A stretch of 64,000 nt of DNA, taken from Dyella acidiphila. GTDB taxonomy: Bacteria > Pseudomonadota > Gammaproteobacteria > Xanthomonadales > Rhodanobacteraceae. Both the position numbers and the translations under genes were made by a program. The DNA lies in contig NZ_JACZZA010000001.1 of NCBI RefSeq assembly GCF_014863405.1, forward strand, positions 124,001 through 188,000, written 5' to 3'. The stretch's first letter is position 1, and each line of letters starts with the position of its first letter. The notes beneath the pieces were generated by a model. The model saw nothing but the letters and a program-made list of their open reading frames with translations. It was not told the origin of the DNA and did not search any database. Shown in pieces: positions 9,257-19,497 of this stretch.

Positions 9257-9447
9257 AGACAGGACTCTCGTCGTGGTGGCATCGTCTGGTCCAGGCCGCG
9301 CGGCTGAGTTGCGGCGTTCCGGACTATGACGTCTATGTCGCCCACCTGCGCACCCATCACCCCGAGCGCCGCATCCCGACCTACGCCGAGTTCTTCCGCG
9401 AGCGGCAGACCGCACGCTACAAAGGTACCGGCGGTCGCTGTTGCTGA
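9253..9447 (+). CDS. ybdD: YbdD/YjiX family small protein, CstA partner
   Basis: A 64-residue protein of the DUF466 (YbdD/YjiX) family. It contains GVPDYDVYVAHLRTHHP and PTYAEFFRERQTARY, the standard body of the family, and ends GGRCC. Its ATG overlaps the cstA stop (ATGA). In E. coli the equivalent small protein is needed with CstA for pyruvate uptake; the same role is inferred here from the gene pair. An intrinsic terminator follows 33 bp later. Confidence 0.92.
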   Translation: MKTGLSSWWHRLVQAARLSCGVPDYDVYVAHLRTHHPERRIPTYAEFFRERQTARYKGTGGRCC

Positions 9448-9479
9448 ATGGCCGCCCTGCCCTGAGCTTGGAATTCCCA

Positions 9480-9509
9480 GGCCATGCCCGCATCCCGGGC
9501 ATGGCCTTT
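9480..9509 (+). terminator. Intrinsic terminator of cstA-ybdD
   Basis: An 11-bp perfect GC-rich stem (GGCCATGCCCG at 9480-9490, complement at 9496-9506) with a 5-nt loop, followed by TTT. It lies 33 bp after the ybdD stop. Confidence 0.75.
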
Positions 9510-9566
9510 CTGCAATGCCCTCCGGTTAAACTTTTCCCTTTTACGTAGGCTTAGCGTCCCATCACC

Positions 9567-10079
9567 ATGTCTCCAGGCGACCGCCGCACCACCAAACCCA
9601 GCTCCGAAATCGAAGCGCGCCATAGCTTCGGTCTGCGGGTGATCGCCATCTACAAGGCGATCAAGACTGTCTGCCTGATCATCGTGGCTTTCGTCGCCTT
9701 CGGCCTGCACAAAGAACAGAACTTCGATCATCTGGTGCATATGCTGGAGCACCTGTCGCTGAGCGACAGCAACGGCCTGCGTTTGCAGCTGGTGCAGTTG
9801 CTGGAACAGATGGGCCCGGGCAAATTTGTCGCGATCGGCATTGTGGCGCTGTGCTATGCCGCCATCTTCGCCACCGAAGGCACCGGCCTGTGGCTGCGCA
9901 AACATTGGGCGGAATGGTTCACGGTGATCGCCACCGGCTCGTTGATCCCGTTCGAGGTCTACGAGGTGTTCCACAAGTTCAGTTGGCTGAAGGTCGGTGC
10001 CTTGCTGGCCAATGTGGCGATCGTGATTTATCTGGTACAGCTGGCGATGCAGCCGCATAAGCGTGCTGACGACGCGTAA
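9567..10079 (+). CDS. DUF2127 family membrane protein
   Basis: A 170-residue protein with hydrophobic segments near residues 32-47, 87-105, 115-135 and 142-160. The order (HSFGLRVIAIYKAIKT near the start, then LVQLLEQMGPG and ATEGTGLWLRKHWAEW) matches the uncharacterised DUF2127 membrane family. The function is unknown. It has its own upstream gap containing the ybdD terminator, so it is probably transcribed separately. A family B palindrome sits 8 bp after the stop. Confidence 0.82.
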   Translation: MSPGDRRTTKPSSEIEARHSFGLRVIAIYKAIKTVCLIIVAFVAFGLHKEQNFDHLVHMLEHLSLSDSNGLRLQLVQLLEQMGPGKFVAIGIVALCYAAIFATEGTGLWLRKHWAEWFTVIATGSLIPFEVYEVFHKFSWLKVGALLANVAIVIYLVQLAMQPHKRADDA

Positions 10080-10086
10080 TACGCAG

Positions 10087-10112
10087 GTTGGGTTGGCGCA
10101 GCGTAACCCAAC
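10087..10112. repeat. Family B palindrome, copy 1 (single unit)
   Basis: GTTGGGTT (10087-10094) and AACCCAAC (10105-10112) flank GGCGCAGCGT. It is the same unit as at 34957-34987 and in the double copy at 42774-42848. It lies immediately after the DUF2127 stop, between convergent genes. Confidence 0.8.
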
Positions 10113-10172
10113 AAATCGGCATCGAGACGACCAGCGCTTGCTGGCTTATCCCGAACCCCATCCGGAGCAAAG

Positions 10173-11081
10173 CTACAGCTCGTGATGAATGGCTTCGGCA
10201 GGAGGCGCGTCCTTGCCCCCACGCCGTGGAGCCAGCTCCACCAGATACATCGCCGCCAGCACCAATCCCCCGCCCAGCAGCATGCGCCAGGTCAGCGCAT
10301 CCACACCGAACGCCACGGCAAAACCCGCCGCAAATACCGGCTCGGTCGTCATCACGATCGCCGCGCGCGTCGCCGGCAGATGGGCTTGTGCCCAGGTCTG
10401 CATCAACATCGCACCGGCACCGGCAATCAAGGCCATATACAAAGTGGCCAGCCACGCATCGATATCGGGCGGCAAGCTCGGACCGCCATGGCCTGCGGTG
10501 GCAAGCAGGCAGACCAAGGCAATGACCGCCATCTGCACTGCGGAAAGACCAAAGGCTTCGTCGGCACGCGACCAATGCCCCAGCGCCACGATATGCAGCC
10601 CATATAGCAAGGCGGAAAGCAGGGTCAGCCACACGCCCTCGTCCACCGAAAAACCATTGAGCGACAACAAGCCCAGTCCAAACGTAGCCAGGCCCACTGC
10701 CAACCACACCACCGAAGGTGTCCGCTGGCGCAGCAGCACCGCCGCCAAAATCGGCGTAAATACCACGTACATGCCGGTGACAAAGCCGCTGACGCTGGGC
10801 GAGATCAGCGCCAGGCCCCAGGTCTGCAGCAGCTGCCCCGCTCCGTAGATCGCACCGAGCAACGCGCCGCGCCAAAGCTGCCGGCGTGAAAGGCGCGCCA
10901 CGTGGCGATGAAACAGCGCAAACATCACGATCGCCGCGATGATGAAACGCACGGCGAGAAAATCCGCCACCGGCATGCGGTCGAGCACGCCCTTGATCAG
11001 CACGAAGGTGGAACCCCACACCGCCGTCATCACCAGCAGACCGACAGTCGCCAGCAGGCTTATGCGCGCAGCCGTGCTCAT
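10173..11081 (-). CDS. EamA/DMT-family transporter
   Basis: A 302-residue protein with ten hydrophobic segments in two EamA repeats, typical of drug/metabolite-transporter-superfamily exporters. AVWGSTFVLIKGV early in repeat 1 and VFTPILAAVL and MTTEPVFAAGFA in the two halves are family-like. The start ATG (11079-11081) overlaps the stop of the upstream glycosyltransferase gene (ATGA), so the two are translated together. The substrate is unknown; being last in a unit with a glycosyltransferase hints at a lipid- or sugar-linked cargo, but that is speculation. Confidence 0.85.
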   Translation of the reverse strand: MSTAARISLLATVGLLVMTAVWGSTFVLIKGVLDRMPVADFLAVRFIIAAIVMFALFHRHVARLSRRQLWRGALLGAIYGAGQLLQTWGLALISPSVSGFVTGMYVVFTPILAAVLLRQRTPSVVWLAVGLATFGLGLLSLNGFSVDEGVWLTLLSALLYGLHIVALGHWSRADEAFGLSAVQMAVIALVCLLATAGHGGPSLPPDIDAWLATLYMALIAGAGAMLMQTWAQAHLPATRAAIVMTTEPVFAAGFAVAFGVDALTWRMLLGGGLVLAAMYLVELAPRRGGKDAPPAEAIHHEL

Positions 11082-11944
11082 CGGCGCAGCAACCGCCACA
11101 GCTGGCCGGGAATTTTCACCAGGAAGTGTGCCCAGATGCCCAGCCACACGATCGCCGCCAGGTGCGGCTTATGCGCGGCCGGGTCGAACTTGCGGAACCA
11201 GCGCCACATGCCGCGATGTTTGTAATAGCTCACGAACACCGGGCGATGCCGGCTCGAGCCGCCCTTGCCGTGCAGCACATGCACATCGCCCGCCAGCAGC
11301 ACGCGCCAGCCGCCATCGCGCACGCGCCGACACAGATCCAGGTCTTCGCAATGCAGGAAATAGTCTTCGTCGAAGCCGCTCAACCATTCGAATACACGGC
11401 GTGGCATCAGCATCACCGCGCCGGATACGGCTTCGGCCTCCACCACGTGATCGGGCATGCTGCCGATGAAATTCACGCCTTCGCCGCCACGCTTGAAGAA
11501 TGTGTTCAGCGCGCGCTGCATCAGCGGATCACGCCGGTACGAGGCCGGATCCGGCACACCTTGGCGATCACAGACCACCGCGCCGACCAGACCCGCCTTC
11601 TGTTCCTGCTGCAGCACTTCGAGCAGGCGTTCCAGCGCCGGCTGCTCGAGCAGGCAGTCGGGATTGAGGATCAGCAGCGTGGCGCCGCGCGACTGCGCCA
11701 CCGCGCGATTGACCGCCGGACCGAAGCCGAGATTGGCGTGGTTGTAGAGCACCTTCAGGCGCGGCTCGTTTTCGCGCGCGCGTGCGATCGCCTGCGGAAT
11801 GCCATCGGCCGAGGCGTTGTCGATCAGCAGCAATTCCAGCGACGTGGCGCAGGCCAGCACGCTGTTCACGCAGTCGCGCAAGCTGGGGCCGCTATCGGCC
11901 GAAACCACGATCACGCTGAGTGCGGGGGTATCAAGCGCTGCCAT
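11078..11944 (-). CDS. Family 2 glycosyltransferase
   Basis: A 288-residue inverting GT-A glycosyltransferase. VIVVSADSGPSLRDCVNSV opens the nucleotide-binding fold, LLLIDNASADG gives the first acidic loop, LLILNPDC provides the DxD-like site and GFDEDYFLHCEDLDLCRR is the acceptor-side ED motif of the rhamnosyltransferase-like GT2 subgroup. The C-terminus has a hydrophobic stretch (IVWLGIWAHFLVKI) suggesting membrane association. Donor and acceptor sugars cannot be deduced. It starts 25 bp after the upstream membrane-protein gene and overlaps the EamA gene by 4 bp. Confidence 0.88.
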   Translation of the reverse strand: MAALDTPALSVIVVSADSGPSLRDCVNSVLACATSLELLLIDNASADGIPQAIARARENEPRLKVLYNHANLGFGPAVNRAVAQSRGATLLILNPDCLLEQPALERLLEVLQQEQKAGLVGAVVCDRQGVPDPASYRRDPLMQRALNTFFKRGGEGVNFIGSMPDHVVEAEAVSGAVMLMPRRVFEWLSGFDEDYFLHCEDLDLCRRVRDGGWRVLLAGDVHVLHGKGGSSRHRPVFVSYYKHRGMWRWFRKFDPAAHKPHLAAIVWLGIWAHFLVKIPGQLWRLLRR

Positions 11945-11969
11945 GCTGATCCTGCTTGCGGTACGACAT

Positions 11970-12725
11970 TTATTCCTCGCCTTGGTCCTGGCCCAGCACG
12001 TGCGACAGCGCCAGCGGCGGACGATCGTCGCCGCGGCTGAGCCACGCTTCGCCGCCATGCCAGCCATATAGTTGCCAGCCACGCAGCCGGTACTGTTTTG
12101 CGCGCGTGCGATCGTACAGCACCACGCCGCGCCCTGCGGTAATCGGCAGCACCAGCCAGCGCTGCCCCGGCGCGATCGACACCCGGGGCTCGACGTGCTC
12201 GAGGTAAACCTCACCGCCAACGCGGCAACGATGCCGTGTGTGCCAGGTGATGCCGACAGGGTTGTCCTGCACGGCATCATCGAGCTGCGTCCATGCCGGC
12301 AGCTGCAACTCGACGATCTCCGCAGCCGGGCCGACGGGCGCCAGCGCCAGCTCGCGCCACTCCGGCGCACTGGCCGCCAGCGCGCGATTGCGCACCGGCT
12401 TGTGTTTCAGCCACGACTCCAGCAAGACCAGCAGCGAAAAACCGCTGAGCGCTGCGAGCAAGCTCAACGTGAGCGCCAGCTGATGCCCTTGCAGGCTGCG
12501 ATAGACGGCCAGCAGCAAACCGGCCAGGCCCCAGCGCAACGCCAAGCGCAGCTGATCGTCATGACCATGCAAACGTGCCGGCTGCACCAGCTGTACGGCA
12601 ACCACCGCCAGCAGCAGCGGCAGATCGATCCACCATGGCAGCCATGCCAGCAGCAGCATCCACGCGATGGCCAGCAACCAGGCCGGCCATCCGCGCTTCA
12701 GGCCGCGGCTGCTCAGCCGCACCAC
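11970..12725 (-). CDS. Hypothetical membrane protein downstream of purL
   Basis: A 251-residue protein: three to four hydrophobic segments in residues 14-100, then a soluble C-terminal half of ~145 residues rich in Trp, Arg and Glu (for example [16 protein letters not shown] and [17 protein letters not shown]). I do not recognise the family; a lone soluble domain of beta character on a membrane anchor is all I can say. The GTG start lies inside the end of purL (13-bp overlap), so it is probably read from the purL transcript. It precedes a GT2 and an exporter. Confidence 0.6.
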   Translation of the reverse strand: MVRLSSRGLKRGWPAWLLAIAWMLLLAWLPWWIDLPLLLAVVAVQLVQPARLHGHDDQLRLALRWGLAGLLLAVYRSLQGHQLALTLSLLAALSGFSLLVLLESWLKHKPVRNRALAASAPEWRELALAPVGPAAEIVELQLPAWTQLDDAVQDNPVGITWHTRHRCRVGGEVYLEHVEPRVSIAPGQRWLVLPITAGRGVVLYDRTRAKQYRLRGWQLYGWHGGEAWLSRGDDRPPLALSHVLGQDQGEE

Positions 12726-15700
12726 ACCCTGGCATTGCGGAACATGCGCATCCAGGGTGAATCTTCACCCCAGTTGTCCGGGCGCCAGCTCATCTGCACG
12801 CTGCGGAACACGCGTTCCGGATGCGGCATCATGATCGTCACGCGCCCATCCGCCGCCGTGAAGCCGGCCAGGCCGCCGGGCGAGCCGTTCGGATTGAGCG
12901 GGAAGTTTTCGGTCGGCTTGCCGCGGTTGTCGACAAAGCGCACCGCGCTGCCCGACTTCGCCGGACTGCAGGCCTGCGGAAAACTTACCCGCCCTTCGCC
13001 GTGCGCCACCACTACCGGAATGCGCGAACCGGACATGCCCTTGAAGAAGATGCTGGGCGAGTCGAGCACTTCCAGCGTGGCCAGGCGCGCTTCGTATTGC
13101 TCGGAGGCATTGCGCAGGAACTTCGGCCAATGCTGCGCACCGGGGATGATGTCCTTGAGCTGGCTCAGCATCTGGCAGCCGTTGCACACGCCCAGCGCGA
13201 ACTTGCTCGGGTCGGCAAAGAAGGCGGTGAACTGCGCGCGCAGCATGTCGTTGTACAAAATCGAGGCAGCCCAGCCGCGGCCGGCGCCGAGCACGTCGCC
13301 GTAGGAGAAGCCGCCACAGGCCGCGAGGCCGCGGAAATCGGCAAGCTTGATGCGGCCGCTGGCGAGATCGGACATGTGCACGTCCACCGCATCGAAACCG
13401 GCGCGGGTAAATGCCGCCGCCATTTCGACCTGGCCGTTCACGCCCTGCTCGCGCAGGATCGCCACGCGCGGGCGCGGCGCTTGTTGCAGATACGCTGCGG
13501 CAATGTCCTTGGCCGGATCGAAGCTGAGCTTGGGGCTGATGCCGGCATCGGTATCGTCGATGCGCCATTCCAGTTCGGCGTCGGCGCTGGCCGGGTTGTC
13601 ACGCAGACGCTGCATGGCGTGGCTGGTTTCGTTCCACGCCTTGAACAGCAGGGTCCAGTTCCACTTGGCCACGGTCTCGCCGTTGTGGAACAGCTTGATG
13701 CCGAGCTTTTCTTTCGGGCGGCCGATGCGACTGCTCATGCCGGCCAGGCCATATTTCACCAGCAAGGCTTCGAACGCCTCGCGATTGGCCACCGCCACCT
13801 GCATCACCGCGCCCAGTTCTTCATTGAACAGCGCGCGCAGGGCCGCTTCGGCCCAGCCATCCAGATGGACTTCCAGACCGCAATGGCCGGCAAACGCCAT
13901 TTCCAGCAGGGTAACGATGGCGCCGCCGTCGGAGCGGTCGTGATAGGCCAGCAGCAGGCCGCTGCGATTGGCTTCCTGCACCAGGTCGAACAAGGCCTTC
14001 AGGCGCTTGGCATCGTCCAGATCCGGCGGCACGCCGCCGCCGCGATTGAACACCTGAGTCAGGCAGGAACCGCCGAGGCGCGAGCGTCCCGCACCCAGGT
14101 CGACCAGCCACAGATCCGAATCGCCGTGATCGAGGCGCAACTGCGGCGTGAGCGTGCGGCGCACATCGTCGACGCGCGCGAAGCCGGTGATCACCAGCGA
14201 CACCGGCGCGACTGTGCGCTGCGGCGTGTCGCCGTCCTGCCACACGGTCTGCATGGACAGCGAGTCCTTGCCGACCGGAATGGAAATATCCAGCTCCGGG
14301 CACAGCTCCATGCCCACGGCTTTGACCGCGTCGAACAATGCGGCGTCTTCGCCCGGGTGATTGACGGCCGCCATCCAATTGGCGGAAAGACGCACTTCGC
14401 CCAGCGACGCGATCGGCGCCGCAGCGAGGTTGGTGATCGCTTCGCCGAGCGCAAGACGCGCCGCATCGGCGCTGTTGAGCAGCGCCACCGGCGCACGCTC
14501 GGCCATCGCCATCGCTTCGCCCTGGTAGCCGTCGAAGTCGAGCAAGGTCACTGCGCAATCGGCCACCGGCACCTGCCATGGGCCGACCATCGGATCGCGG
14601 GCGCACAAGCCGCCCACACTGCGGTCGCCGATAGTGATCAGGAAGTTCTTGCTGCCCACTGTCGGCAGGCGCAGCACGCGCATCAGCGCTTCGTCCAGGC
14701 CGATGCCGCTCAGATCCGGCACCAGATCGATGCGCGGCTTGATGCGATGCGCATCGCGATGCATGCGCGGCGCCTTGCCGAACAGCACATCCATCGGCAG
14801 ATCGATCACGGTGAGCTGGCGGCGCGGATCGATGACGCGCAACACCCGCTCCTGCGTGGCCGTGCCGACCACGGCGTACGGGCAGCGTTCGCGCTGGCAA
14901 TAGGCTTCGAATTCCGGCAGGTCGGCCTGCGCGATGCCTAGCACATAGCGTTCCTGCGATTCGTTGCTCCACACCTGCATCGGCGACAGCGAGGGATCGT
15001 CGCAAGGCACTTTGGACAAGTCGATGTCGCCGCCCACGCCAGCATCGTTGAGCAATTCCGGAATGGCGTTGGACAGACCGCCCGCGCCCACGTCGTGCAC
15101 GCTGACGATCGGATTCTTGTCGCCGCGCGCCCAGCATGCGTCGATCACCTGCTGGCAGCGGCGCTCCATCTCGGCGTTGTCGCGCTGCACCGAGGCGAAG
15201 TCGAGTTCCGCACTGGAAGCACCGGAAGCCACCGACGAGGCGGCGCCGCCGCCCAGGCCGATCAGCATGGCCGGGCCGCCCAGCACGATCACCGCATGGC
15301 CGGGCTGCAGGTCGCGCTTCTGCACGTGGTCGTGGCGAATATTGGCCAGACCGCCGGCGATCATGATCGGCTTGTCATAGCCGCGGCGCACACCGGCTTC
15401 GCCGGTTTCGTGTTCGTAGGTGCGGAAATAGCCGCCCAGGCAGGGACGGCCGAATTCGTTGTTGAAAGCAGCAGCGCCGAGCGGGCCGTCGCGCATGATT
15501 TCAAAGGCGCTGGCCATGCGTGGCGGCAACGGGCGCTCCACTTCCCACGGCTGCGGATGGCCGGGGATGCGCAGGTCCGATACCGAGAAACCGCTGAGCC
15601 CGGCCTTGGGCTTGGCGCCGCGGCCGGTGGCGCCTTCGTCGCGGATCTCGCCGCCGGCGCCGGTGGCTGCGCCCGGCCAGGGGGCGATGGCGGTGGGATG

Positions 15701-16573
15701 GTTATGCGTTTCCACCTTGATCGCGTAATCGATCTGCTCTTCGCTGGCGCGCCACACACCGTCGCTGTCGCTGAAGAAGCGCTTGCCCTGGCTGCCCTCG
15801 ATCACCGCCGCGTTGTCCTTGTACGCGGACAAGGTGTAGGCCGGCGCATGCTGGTGCGTGTTCTTGATCATGGCGAACAGGCTCTTGTCCTGCGCTTCGC
15901 CATCCAGCGTCCAGCTGGCGTTGAACACCTTGTGGCGGCAATGCTCGGAATTGGCCTGCGCGAACATGAAGAGTTCGGCATCGGTCGGATCGCGGCCCAG
16001 TTCGGCGTAGCGGGCAGCGAGGTAGTCGATCTCGTCGTCGGCCAGTGCAAGGCCCAGCTCGCGATTGGCCGTGGCCAGCGCGGCGCGTGCATCGCCACCC
16101 AGCGCGATATGCACCAGATCGCCCGGCTGGCCGGCCAGGAACAAGCCCTGCGCCTGCTCCAGGCTGGTGAGCACCGATTGCGTCATCGCATCGTGCAGCA
16201 CGCCCAGCACATCGTTATAGGCGGCATTGGCAGGCGCCGGCAGGCCGCTGATCTGCCAGGCGGTGCCGCGCTCGACGCGGCGCACATTGAAACCGGCGCC
16301 ATGCAGGATGTCGGTAGCCTTGCTCGACCACGGCGAAATGGTGCCCAGGCGCGGGCCCACCCATAGCGAAGCGGGCTGCGGCGTTCCGTCCCTGGCCTCC
16401 AGCGCTTCCAGCAGGCGCTTTCGCTGCTCGCCTTCGGGCATGGCCGCGGCGTCGATGAAATAGACGAACCAGGAGGCCTGCACGCGGGTCCCGCGATGCA
16501 TGGCATCGAGGTGTGCGTTGAGACGTTCCAGGCGAAAAGGCGAGAGGGCGCTCTGCCCGTCGAGTGCGATCAT
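12713..16573 (-). CDS. purL: Phosphoribosylformylglycinamidine synthase (large form)
   Basis: A 1286-residue single-chain FGAM synthase, converting FGAR plus glutamine and ATP to FGAM in purine synthesis. Length and layout match the large gammaproteobacterial form: N-terminal PurS-like region, two AIRS-type domain pairs ([13 protein letters not shown] and [12 protein letters not shown] are recognisable) and a C-terminal class I glutaminase with Cys in GVCNGCQML and the His/Glu pair in PHPERVF. No frameshift. Three further genes follow with overlap or short gaps, so read-through into them is likely. Confidence 0.97.
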   Translation of the reverse strand: MIALDGQSALSPFRLERLNAHLDAMHRGTRVQASWFVYFIDAAAMPEGEQRKRLLEALEARDGTPQPASLWVGPRLGTISPWSSKATDILHGAGFNVRRVERGTAWQISGLPAPANAAYNDVLGVLHDAMTQSVLTSLEQAQGLFLAGQPGDLVHIALGGDARAALATANRELGLALADDEIDYLAARYAELGRDPTDAELFMFAQANSEHCRHKVFNASWTLDGEAQDKSLFAMIKNTHQHAPAYTLSAYKDNAAVIEGSQGKRFFSDSDGVWRASEEQIDYAIKVETHNHPTAIAPWPGAATGAGGEIRDEGATGRGAKPKAGLSGFSVSDLRIPGHPQPWEVERPLPPRMASAFEIMRDGPLGAAAFNNEFGRPCLGGYFRTYEHETGEAGVRRGYDKPIMIAGGLANIRHDHVQKRDLQPGHAVIVLGGPAMLIGLGGGAASSVASGASSAELDFASVQRDNAEMERRCQQVIDACWARGDKNPIVSVHDVGAGGLSNAIPELLNDAGVGGDIDLSKVPCDDPSLSPMQVWSNESQERYVLGIAQADLPEFEAYCQRERCPYAVVGTATQERVLRVIDPRRQLTVIDLPMDVLFGKAPRMHRDAHRIKPRIDLVPDLSGIGLDEALMRVLRLPTVGSKNFLITIGDRSVGGLCARDPMVGPWQVPVADCAVTLLDFDGYQGEAMAMAERAPVALLNSADAARLALGEAITNLAAAPIASLGEVRLSANWMAAVNHPGEDAALFDAVKAVGMELCPELDISIPVGKDSLSMQTVWQDGDTPQRTVAPVSLVITGFARVDDVRRTLTPQLRLDHGDSDLWLVDLGAGRSRLGGSCLTQVFNRGGGVPPDLDDAKRLKALFDLVQEANRSGLLLAYHDRSDGGAIVTLLEMAFAGHCGLEVHLDGWAEAALRALFNEELGAVMQVAVANREAFEALLVKYGLAGMSSRIGRPKEKLGIKLFHNGETVAKWNWTLLFKAWNETSHAMQRLRDNPASADAELEWRIDDTDAGISPKLSFDPAKDIAAAYLQQAPRPRVAILREQGVNGQVEMAAAFTRAGFDAVDVHMSDLASGRIKLADFRGLAACGGFSYGDVLGAGRGWAASILYNDMLRAQFTAFFADPSKFALGVCNGCQMLSQLKDIIPGAQHWPKFLRNASEQYEARLATLEVLDSPSIFFKGMSGSRIPVVVAHGEGRVSFPQACSPAKSGSAVRFVDNRGKPTENFPLNPNGSPGGLAGFTAADGRVTIMMPHPERVFRSVQMSWRPDNWGEDSPWMRMFRNARVWCG

Positions 16574-16681
16574 GCGGGGGGAAAAGGCGCTAAGCAGTGG
16601 AGCTCCGTATTGTACCTTAGCGGCGCCAGCGCCGCCCGCTCCGTCGCGGCATGGGGCGTTCCAGCATGGACAGGCTGCCCC

Positions 16682-17545
16682 CTACCGCTCCTCGCGCACC
16701 CGCATGAAGCGGGCAAAACGCGGTTTGCCGCCGGCGGTGGTGCCCTGGTAGCGGAAGGTCACCAGGCTGCCTAGCGGCGGCGGGTGGCGGCGCTGCTCAT
16801 CGCTAAGGCCGCTGCCGATGCGAAAGCGGGTGCCGTCCGGCAATTCCATCAGCAGCGAGCCCAGCATCCCGGCATATTTGCCCTTGCCGGGGGAATAGCC
16901 GACCACCCTGGCCTCGCCATCGTCGTAGGGCTTGAGCTTGAGCAGGTCGTCGTCGCGGCCGGCGTGATAGAGCGAGGTGCCGCGGTGCAGGACCAGACCT
17001 TCACCGCCGGCGCGCACTACCTCGTCCAGCCGGCGCTTGAGTTCCGCCTCATCGGCCACCTTGAATTGCCGCACGGCCTGCACCCAGGGCCGGTCCAGCC
17101 TGGCGACCAGCCGCTGCAATACCGGGATGCGCTGATCGAACGGACCCGGCTGCGCCGGCAGATCGAAGACCATATAGCGCACCTGCCGCCATGCATCGTC
17201 GCTGGGCGGCAGCTGGCGCACAGTGCCGGAAACCCGTTCGAACAGGCCATGACCGATCCACAGCTCGCCATCCATCGGCGTGTCGGGCCAGTGCGCGGTG
17301 AACCAGGCCGGCGCGGCAATCAACGCGCCGCTGCGGCTGAGCAGCCTGTTACCGTCCCAGTAAGCACGCACGCCGTCGTATTTCTCGCTGACCCAGTAAT
17401 CGCGCACGGCCACGCCAGCGTGATAAACGTTGGCCAGCATCAACGGCGAAGACGGCAGGGCGACAGCAGTAACGGGATGAACCGCCAGTGCGATCAGCAA
17501 CGGCAGCGCGCCAAGCACGCGCGATGAAAACGACCATTTCCGCAT
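16682..17545 (-). CDS. ligE: ATP-dependent DNA ligase with signal peptide (Lig E type)
   Basis: A 287-residue minimal ATP-dependent ligase. Residues 1-32 form a signal peptide (hydrophobic VLGALPLLIALAVHP). The nucleotidyltransferase domain follows with motif I KYDGVRAYWDG (adenylated Lys near residue 55), MDGELWIG, motif IV GEGLVLHR and motif V LLKLKPY, then a C-terminal OB domain. No helix-hairpin or other extra domains are seen. Lig E enzymes are periplasmic nick-sealing ligases found in some proteobacteria, proposed to act during DNA uptake or in extracellular DNA. Start ATG at 17543-17545 with AGGGAAG upstream. It is followed by purL on the same strand. Confidence 0.9.
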   Translation of the reverse strand: MRKWSFSSRVLGALPLLIALAVHPVTAVALPSSPLMLANVYHAGVAVRDYWVSEKYDGVRAYWDGNRLLSRSGALIAAPAWFTAHWPDTPMDGELWIGHGLFERVSGTVRQLPPSDDAWRQVRYMVFDLPAQPGPFDQRIPVLQRLVARLDRPWVQAVRQFKVADEAELKRRLDEVVRAGGEGLVLHRGTSLYHAGRDDDLLKLKPYDDGEARVVGYSPGKGKYAGMLGSLLMELPDGTRFRIGSGLSDEQRRHPPPLGSLVTFRYQGTTAGGKPRFARFMRVREER

Positions 17546-17610
17546 GACACTTCCCTGTGCACGAGTGACCTGCACGCATTGTGGGAAGGCCTAGCGGACG
17601 ATGCGATCGG

Positions 17611-18396
17611 TCAACCGCCCGTCGCGGAGTGCTCCTGCACCGCTTGCAGCATCTCGGTGGGCGACAGATAGCCGCCGATCAGCGTACCGTCTTCGGCATA
17701 TACCGACGGCGTGCCGGTCACGCCCAGCTTCAGGCCCAGGTCGAACTGATCCTTGACCGGATTCTTGCAGTCGACCTGCTTGGGCAGCTTGCCCTTCTTG
17801 GCGTCGGTGAAGGCATCGTTGCGATCGGCCGAGCACCAGATCGAGACCATCTCGTTGTAGGTCTGGGTGGGCTTGCCGTCATCGCCGGTGACGCCGGAGC
17901 GCGGCCACGCCAGATACTGCACCGCGATGCCTTCCTTGTTGAACGCATCGATCTGCTGATGCAGCACGCGGCAGTACGGGCAGGTGACGTCGGTGAATAC
18001 GGTTACCGTGTACTTGGGATTTTTCGGCGCGAACACGATGCGGTCGGACACCGGCACCTTGGCCAGCTCCGTCTTGCGATAGCTGGCCCACGCATCGTCG
18101 GTAAGACTCTCGCCCTTGACGCCATCGATCAGGTCGCCGTTCATCACGTACTTGCCGTCGGCGCTGATGTAGACCAGATGGCCGGAAGCGATCACCTGGT
18201 AGAAACCCGGGATCGGCGCCGGTGTGATCTGGTCCACCTCGGCCTTCGGCACCAGCCGCAGCAGGGTCTGGCGCACGGTGTTTTCAGCACTGTTGGCGGG
18301 CGCCGCCGATACGGCCAGCGACGTCGAAGCCAGGGCGGCACCGGCATGCAACGCAAGCGCGCCAGCGCAAAGCATCAACCAGAACTTCTTCGACAT
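17611..18396 (-). CDS. dsbC: Thiol:disulfide interchange protein DsbC
   Basis: A 261-residue periplasmic disulfide isomerase. A signal peptide spans residues 1-24, followed by the small dimerisation domain (SENTVRQ to LTDD, ~37-100) and a thioredoxin fold with active site CPYC at residues 139-142 (TDVTCPYC). A second Cys pair about 20 residues apart (CSADRN...QVDC) matches the structural disulfide of DsbC. The cis-Pro loop is GTPSVY. Start at 18396 with GAGGT upstream. It lies just downstream of xerD, the order seen in related genomes. Confidence 0.94.
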   Translation of the reverse strand: MSKKFWLMLCAGALALHAGAALASTSLAVSAAPANSAENTVRQTLLRLVPKAEVDQITPAPIPGFYQVIASGHLVYISADGKYVMNGDLIDGVKGESLTDDAWASYRKTELAKVPVSDRIVFAPKNPKYTVTVFTDVTCPYCRVLHQQIDAFNKEGIAVQYLAWPRSGVTGDDGKPTQTYNEMVSIWCSADRNDAFTDAKKGKLPKQVDCKNPVKDQFDLGLKLGVTGTPSVYAEDGTLIGGYLSPTEMLQAVQEHSATGG

Positions 18397-18517
18397 CACG
18401 ACCTCACTGCGTGCCGGCAGCGCGCGGAATGGCCTGCCGAGGGGAGGTCGCGAGTATCGCATACCGACCGCGAAAACTCTTGAAATCATCGACAATTTGC
18501 GTATATCAGGGTTTGTG

Positions 18518-19471
18518 TCAGCCGCGTGGATGATGCTGCGCGTGCAGGCGCTTGAGCCCTTCCTTGGCTACCAGCGTATAAATTTGCGTGGTGCTCAAGG
18601 CGCTGTGGCCGAGCAACATCTGCAGGGCGCGCAGATCCGCACCGTGGTTGAGCAGATGAGTGGCGAAGGAATGGCGCAGCACGTGCGGGGAAATGCGCTT
18701 GCTGTTGATGCCCACGCCCACCGCATAGCGTTTCACCAGGGTCCAGAACATCTGCCGGGTCATGCCCTCGCCGCGCTTGCTGAGAAACAGCGCCGCCGGC
18801 TGGCGGCCTTTCGCCAGCACCGGCCGCGCCTCGGCCAGATAGGCCTGGATGCGCTCCAGCGCCACTTCGCCCACCGGCACCAGCCGATCCTTGCCACCCT
18901 TGCCGGTAACGCGCAGCACGCCCTGGCGGGTGTTCAGCGCCGCCAGCGGCAGTTCCACCAGCTCGGAAACGCGCAGGCCGGAGGCATACATCAACTCGAA
19001 CATGGCGCGATCGCGCAGACCCAGCGTGGTGCCGGCGTCCGGCGCATCGAGCAGCCCTTCGATCTCGCGCTCGGCCAGCGCCTTGGGCAGGCTGCGCGGC
19101 ATTTTCGGGCGCTCGATCAGCAAGGTGGGATCGTCAAAACCCGGCTCGTCGCGCGCCAGCGACGCATAGAAGCGCCGGAATGCCGATTGCCGACGCGCCA
19201 TCGAGCGCACGGCCACCGGCTGCGCGCCATGGAAGGCGGACAGATCCTCGCGCCGTGCCGTGCGCAGGTGGCGCTGGCGTGCATTGAGCCAGCGCGCCAG
19301 GGTTTCCAGATCCTGCCGGTAGGCCTCCAGCGTGCGCTGGGCCAGGCCATCTTCGGACCATACGCGCTCGACAAACGCGTCGATCTCCTGCACATCGGCC
19401 GCGGCGATTTCAGTTGCTTTACTGGCTGACTCTTTACGGGTGCTGGCTTTCATGCGCACGATGCTGGGCAT
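18518..19471 (-). CDS. xerD: Site-specific tyrosine recombinase XerD
   Basis: Resolves chromosome dimers at dif together with XerC and FtsK. The 317-residue protein has an N-terminal SAM-like core-binding domain (~28-110) and the catalytic domain with the full set Arg167 (GLRVSE), Lys191 (TGKGGKD), His263 and Arg266 (HVLRHSFATHLL), His289 (LLGHSALSTTQ) and nucleophile Tyr298 (IYT). The start at 19471 has AAGG upstream; an internal ATG at 19453 is also possible. It diverges from the RDD gene across 26 bp. Confidence 0.94.
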   Translation of the reverse strand: MPSIVRMKASTRKESASKATEIAAADVQEIDAFVERVWSEDGLAQRTLEAYRQDLETLARWLNARQRHLRTARREDLSAFHGAQPVAVRSMARRQSAFRRFYASLARDEPGFDDPTLLIERPKMPRSLPKALAEREIEGLLDAPDAGTTLGLRDRAMFELMYASGLRVSELVELPLAALNTRQGVLRVTGKGGKDRLVPVGEVALERIQAYLAEARPVLAKGRQPAALFLSKRGEGMTRQMFWTLVKRYAVGVGINSKRISPHVLRHSFATHLLNHGADLRALQMLLGHSALSTTQIYTLVAKEGLKRLHAQHHPRG

Positions 19472-19497
19472 TGCGCGAGCGCCTTGCAAGCTACCTC

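Noticed and set aside
12821-14941. Long plus-strand frame opposite purL
   Set aside because: Complement of purL codons; no recognisable protein.
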